Source: Enterococcaceae bacterium OF42-14pH9A
Lineage (GTDB): Bacteria > Bacillota > Bacilli > Lactobacillales > Enterococcaceae
Assembly (NCBI GenBank): GCA_027692465.1
Contig: JAQEYU010000004.1
Coordinates: 267,865 to 331,864, forward strand
DNA: 64,000 bases
Direction: 5' to 3'
Shown here: positions 62,869 through 64,000 of the stretch, one piece after another
Layout of the letters: each line of letters starts with the position of its first letter
Position numbering within the stretch: the stretch's first letter is position 1
The notes under the pieces: generated by a model
Database searches by the model: none
What the model saw: the letters and a program-made list of their open reading frames with translations, nothing else
Told to the model about the DNA's origin: nothing
Made by a program: the position numbers and the translations under genes

Positions 62869-63621
62869 ATGGGGACCATCGTAGTGAAAATGGGCGGCGT
62901 CGCCTCTGATAATCTGGATCAGGCATTTTTTGATCAGATCCAGACGTGGCAGCAGCAGGGCAAGAAGATCGTCATCGTTCACGGCGGCGGTTACTATATT
63001 TCGGAAATGATGAATCGGCTGGGGCAGGAAGTGGTCATCAAAAACGGCCTGCGGGTCACGGATGCCGAGACACTGGAGATTACGCGGATGGTCCTTTTGG
63101 GTCAGGTACAGCCACTGGTCACCACGAGATTTCTGGCGGAAGGGTTTCATGCGCTGGGCTTGAGTGCCGGCAGTGACCAACTCATTTTGGGGGATCTGAT
63201 CAATGAAGCTGAGCTGGGCTATGTGGGACAGGTCACCGGCGTAAATCAGGAGTTGTTAGATGTATTGTTGGCAAAAGACCATATCCCGGTGATTGCACCA
63301 TTAGGAATCACCGCCGAGGGGCAATGGCTGAATATCAATGCCGATGAAGTCGCCTGCAAGGTGGCGGCGGCATTGCAGGCCGAGGAATTGTATTTATTGA
63401 CCGACGTGCCGGGCATCAAAAAACAGGACACTTGGTTGGACAAGGTGCCTGTTGCCCAGGTGGATCAGTTGGTAGCAGAAAAAGTCGTCACCGGCGGCAT
63501 GCTGCCAAAACTCAACAGTGCCAAAAGCGCGTTATTGAGCGGAGTTCGCTCCGTCTTCATCAACGATTCCATCAACAGCTGCGGGACACAGCTGTTCGTA
63601 GAAGAATGCTTGAAAGCGTAA
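62869..63621 (+). CDS. argB: Acetylglutamate kinase
   Basis: A 250-residue amino-acid kinase: VVKMGGVASDNL at the start (the usual Gly-Gly phosphate loop in a less common form), VHGGGYYISEMM, GLRVTD, and EVACKVAAALQAE, LLTDVPGI, GGMLPKLNSA. It phosphorylates N-acetylglutamate. I chose the ATG at 62869 behind AAGGGG; an upstream ATG at 62806 would overlap argJ and add unmatched residues. Confidence 0.92.
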   Translation: MGTIVVKMGGVASDNLDQAFFDQIQTWQQQGKKIVIVHGGGYYISEMMNRLGQEVVIKNGLRVTDAETLEITRMVLLGQVQPLVTTRFLAEGFHALGLSAGSDQLILGDLINEAELGYVGQVTGVNQELLDVLLAKDHIPVIAPLGITAEGQWLNINADEVACKVAAALQAEELYLLTDVPGIKKQDTWLDKVPVAQVDQLVAEKVVTGGMLPKLNSAKSALLSGVRSVFINDSINSCGTQLFVEECLKA

Positions 63622-63671
63622 GGACCAAGGAAAATCGGATAATGACCGGCGCAAAACAGGTGCCGGTCAAA

Positions 63672-63706
63672 AAGAAGACAGCAATCGGGGGATGCTGTCT
63701 TTTTTG
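63672..63706 (+). terminator. Terminator after argB
   Basis: AAGACAGCA and TGCTGTCTT arms followed by T residues; a second stem GACCGGCGC/GTGCCGGTC precedes it. Confidence 0.85.
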
Positions 63707-63748
63707 CGCTTTTTTTAAAGGAAGAATAGCGCTTTGAAAAATAATGAT

Positions 63749-63802
63749 AAGGTACTTGACTAATAATAAAGGTACCTGTATAATTCTCTTTGTAAGGTAC
63801 CT
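63749..63802 (+). promoter_or_regulatory. Promoter embedded in three GGTAC operator repeats
   Basis: TTGACT (63756-63761), 17 bases, TATAAT (63779-63784). AAGGTACTT (63749) precedes the -35, AAGGTACCT (63769) lies in the spacer and AAGGTACCT (63794) follows the -10; the latter two are palindromic and 25 bases apart. This looks like a repressor-controlled promoter. Confidence 0.7.
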
Positions 63803-63936
63803 TTGCAAGTTGCAGATACTGCGCTTTGCCGGCGGGTTTCTTTTGGAATCCTGCAACGAAAGGCGGCAGTAAGGAAATTGTCGACCGTTCTTTACTACGA
63901 TGAGCTGTCGATACCAGATCAAGGAGACGATAAACC

Positions 63937-64000
63937 ATGGAAAACCAATTATTTGAAGAATTTTTGTCATTTGAAAATCTGTTGCGGCGCTACCTGCTGT
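63937..64000 (+). CDS. Start of a probable MarR-type regulator (cut by the window edge)
   Basis: AAGGAG and ATG at 63937 open MENQLFEEFLSFENLLRRYLL, an amphipathic helix like the N-terminus of MarR-family regulators. The palindromic repeats over its promoter suit autorepression. Only 21 codons are visible, so the family call is tentative. Confidence 0.45.
   Translation, partial: MENQLFEEFLSFENLLRRYLL

Overview
The window is from a low-GC-lineage Gram-positive coccus, most likely Enterococcus or another Enterococcaceae. Supporting signs are strong AGGAGG-type ribosome sites, a SagA-like NlpC/P60 hydrolase directly after mreCD, an enterococcal-type L,D-transpeptidase of about 470 residues, LytR-CpsA-Psr and LtaS-like wall enzymes, and the Firmicutes order pth-mfd-flippase-rqcP-divIC-S1-tilS-hpt-ftsH. 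The housekeeping genes look unusually GC-rich for an enterococcus. Two stretches (about 1-19.5 kb and 28.1-34.3 kb) are more AT-rich and look acquired. I see no tRNA, rRNA, CRISPR array or intact insertion sequence.

Region 1 (1-21.6 kb) is a surface-polysaccharide locus. It encodes an asparagine-synthetase-like protein without the amidotransferase cysteine, a hexapeptide O-acetyltransferase, four GT2 glycosyltransferases, a GT-D enzyme, a GT61 enzyme, a DUF115 protein, a Wzm/Wzt-type ABC exporter whose ATPase has a C-terminal Wzt-like extension, a frameshifted polysaccharide pyruvyltransferase, an LtaS-like phosphoglycerol transferase, a GalE-like epimerase and an LCP wall-ligating enzyme. 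Inside it lies a complete route to CMP-Kdo (kdsB, kdsA, kdsD, kdsC), a sugar normally tied to Gram-negative lipopolysaccharide and capsules. Decayed second copies of kdsB and kdsC show that the locus has been rearranged. The natural reading is a Kdo-containing glycan that is built in the cytoplasm, exported by the ABC transporter and attached to the wall by the LCP protein.

Region 2 (21.8-27.7 kb) is core: rsgA, rpe, thiN, mreC, mreD and the sagA-like hydrolase. Region 3 (27.9-34.5 kb) is an AT-rich accessory module: a LytTR/GHKL two-component system facing away from three small secreted or anchored proteins and an ABC transporter with two permeases. A LytTR-style pair of direct repeats sits 21 bp apart in the divergent promoter. 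TTTTCAGACAC-type sequences flank the module, and its right edge carries a possible orphan Fst-type antitoxin RNA.

Region 4 (34.6-42 kb) holds pepF, vanZ-like, yebC, a DUF1275 gene, the L,D-transpeptidase and ldh. Region 5 (42.4-55.9 kb) is the conserved pth-to-ftsH block. Region 6 (56-57.9 kb) is a MacB/FtsX-type ABC operon behind a palindrome-covered promoter. Region 7 (58.4-64 kb) is arginine biosynthesis (argD, argCJB) with an antisense GNAT gene, ending in the start of a probable autoregulated MarR-type gene. Two dispersed noncoding repeat families are present: a structured element of about 510 bp (50.1 and 57.9 kb) and one of about 125 bp (27.9 and 48.6 kb).
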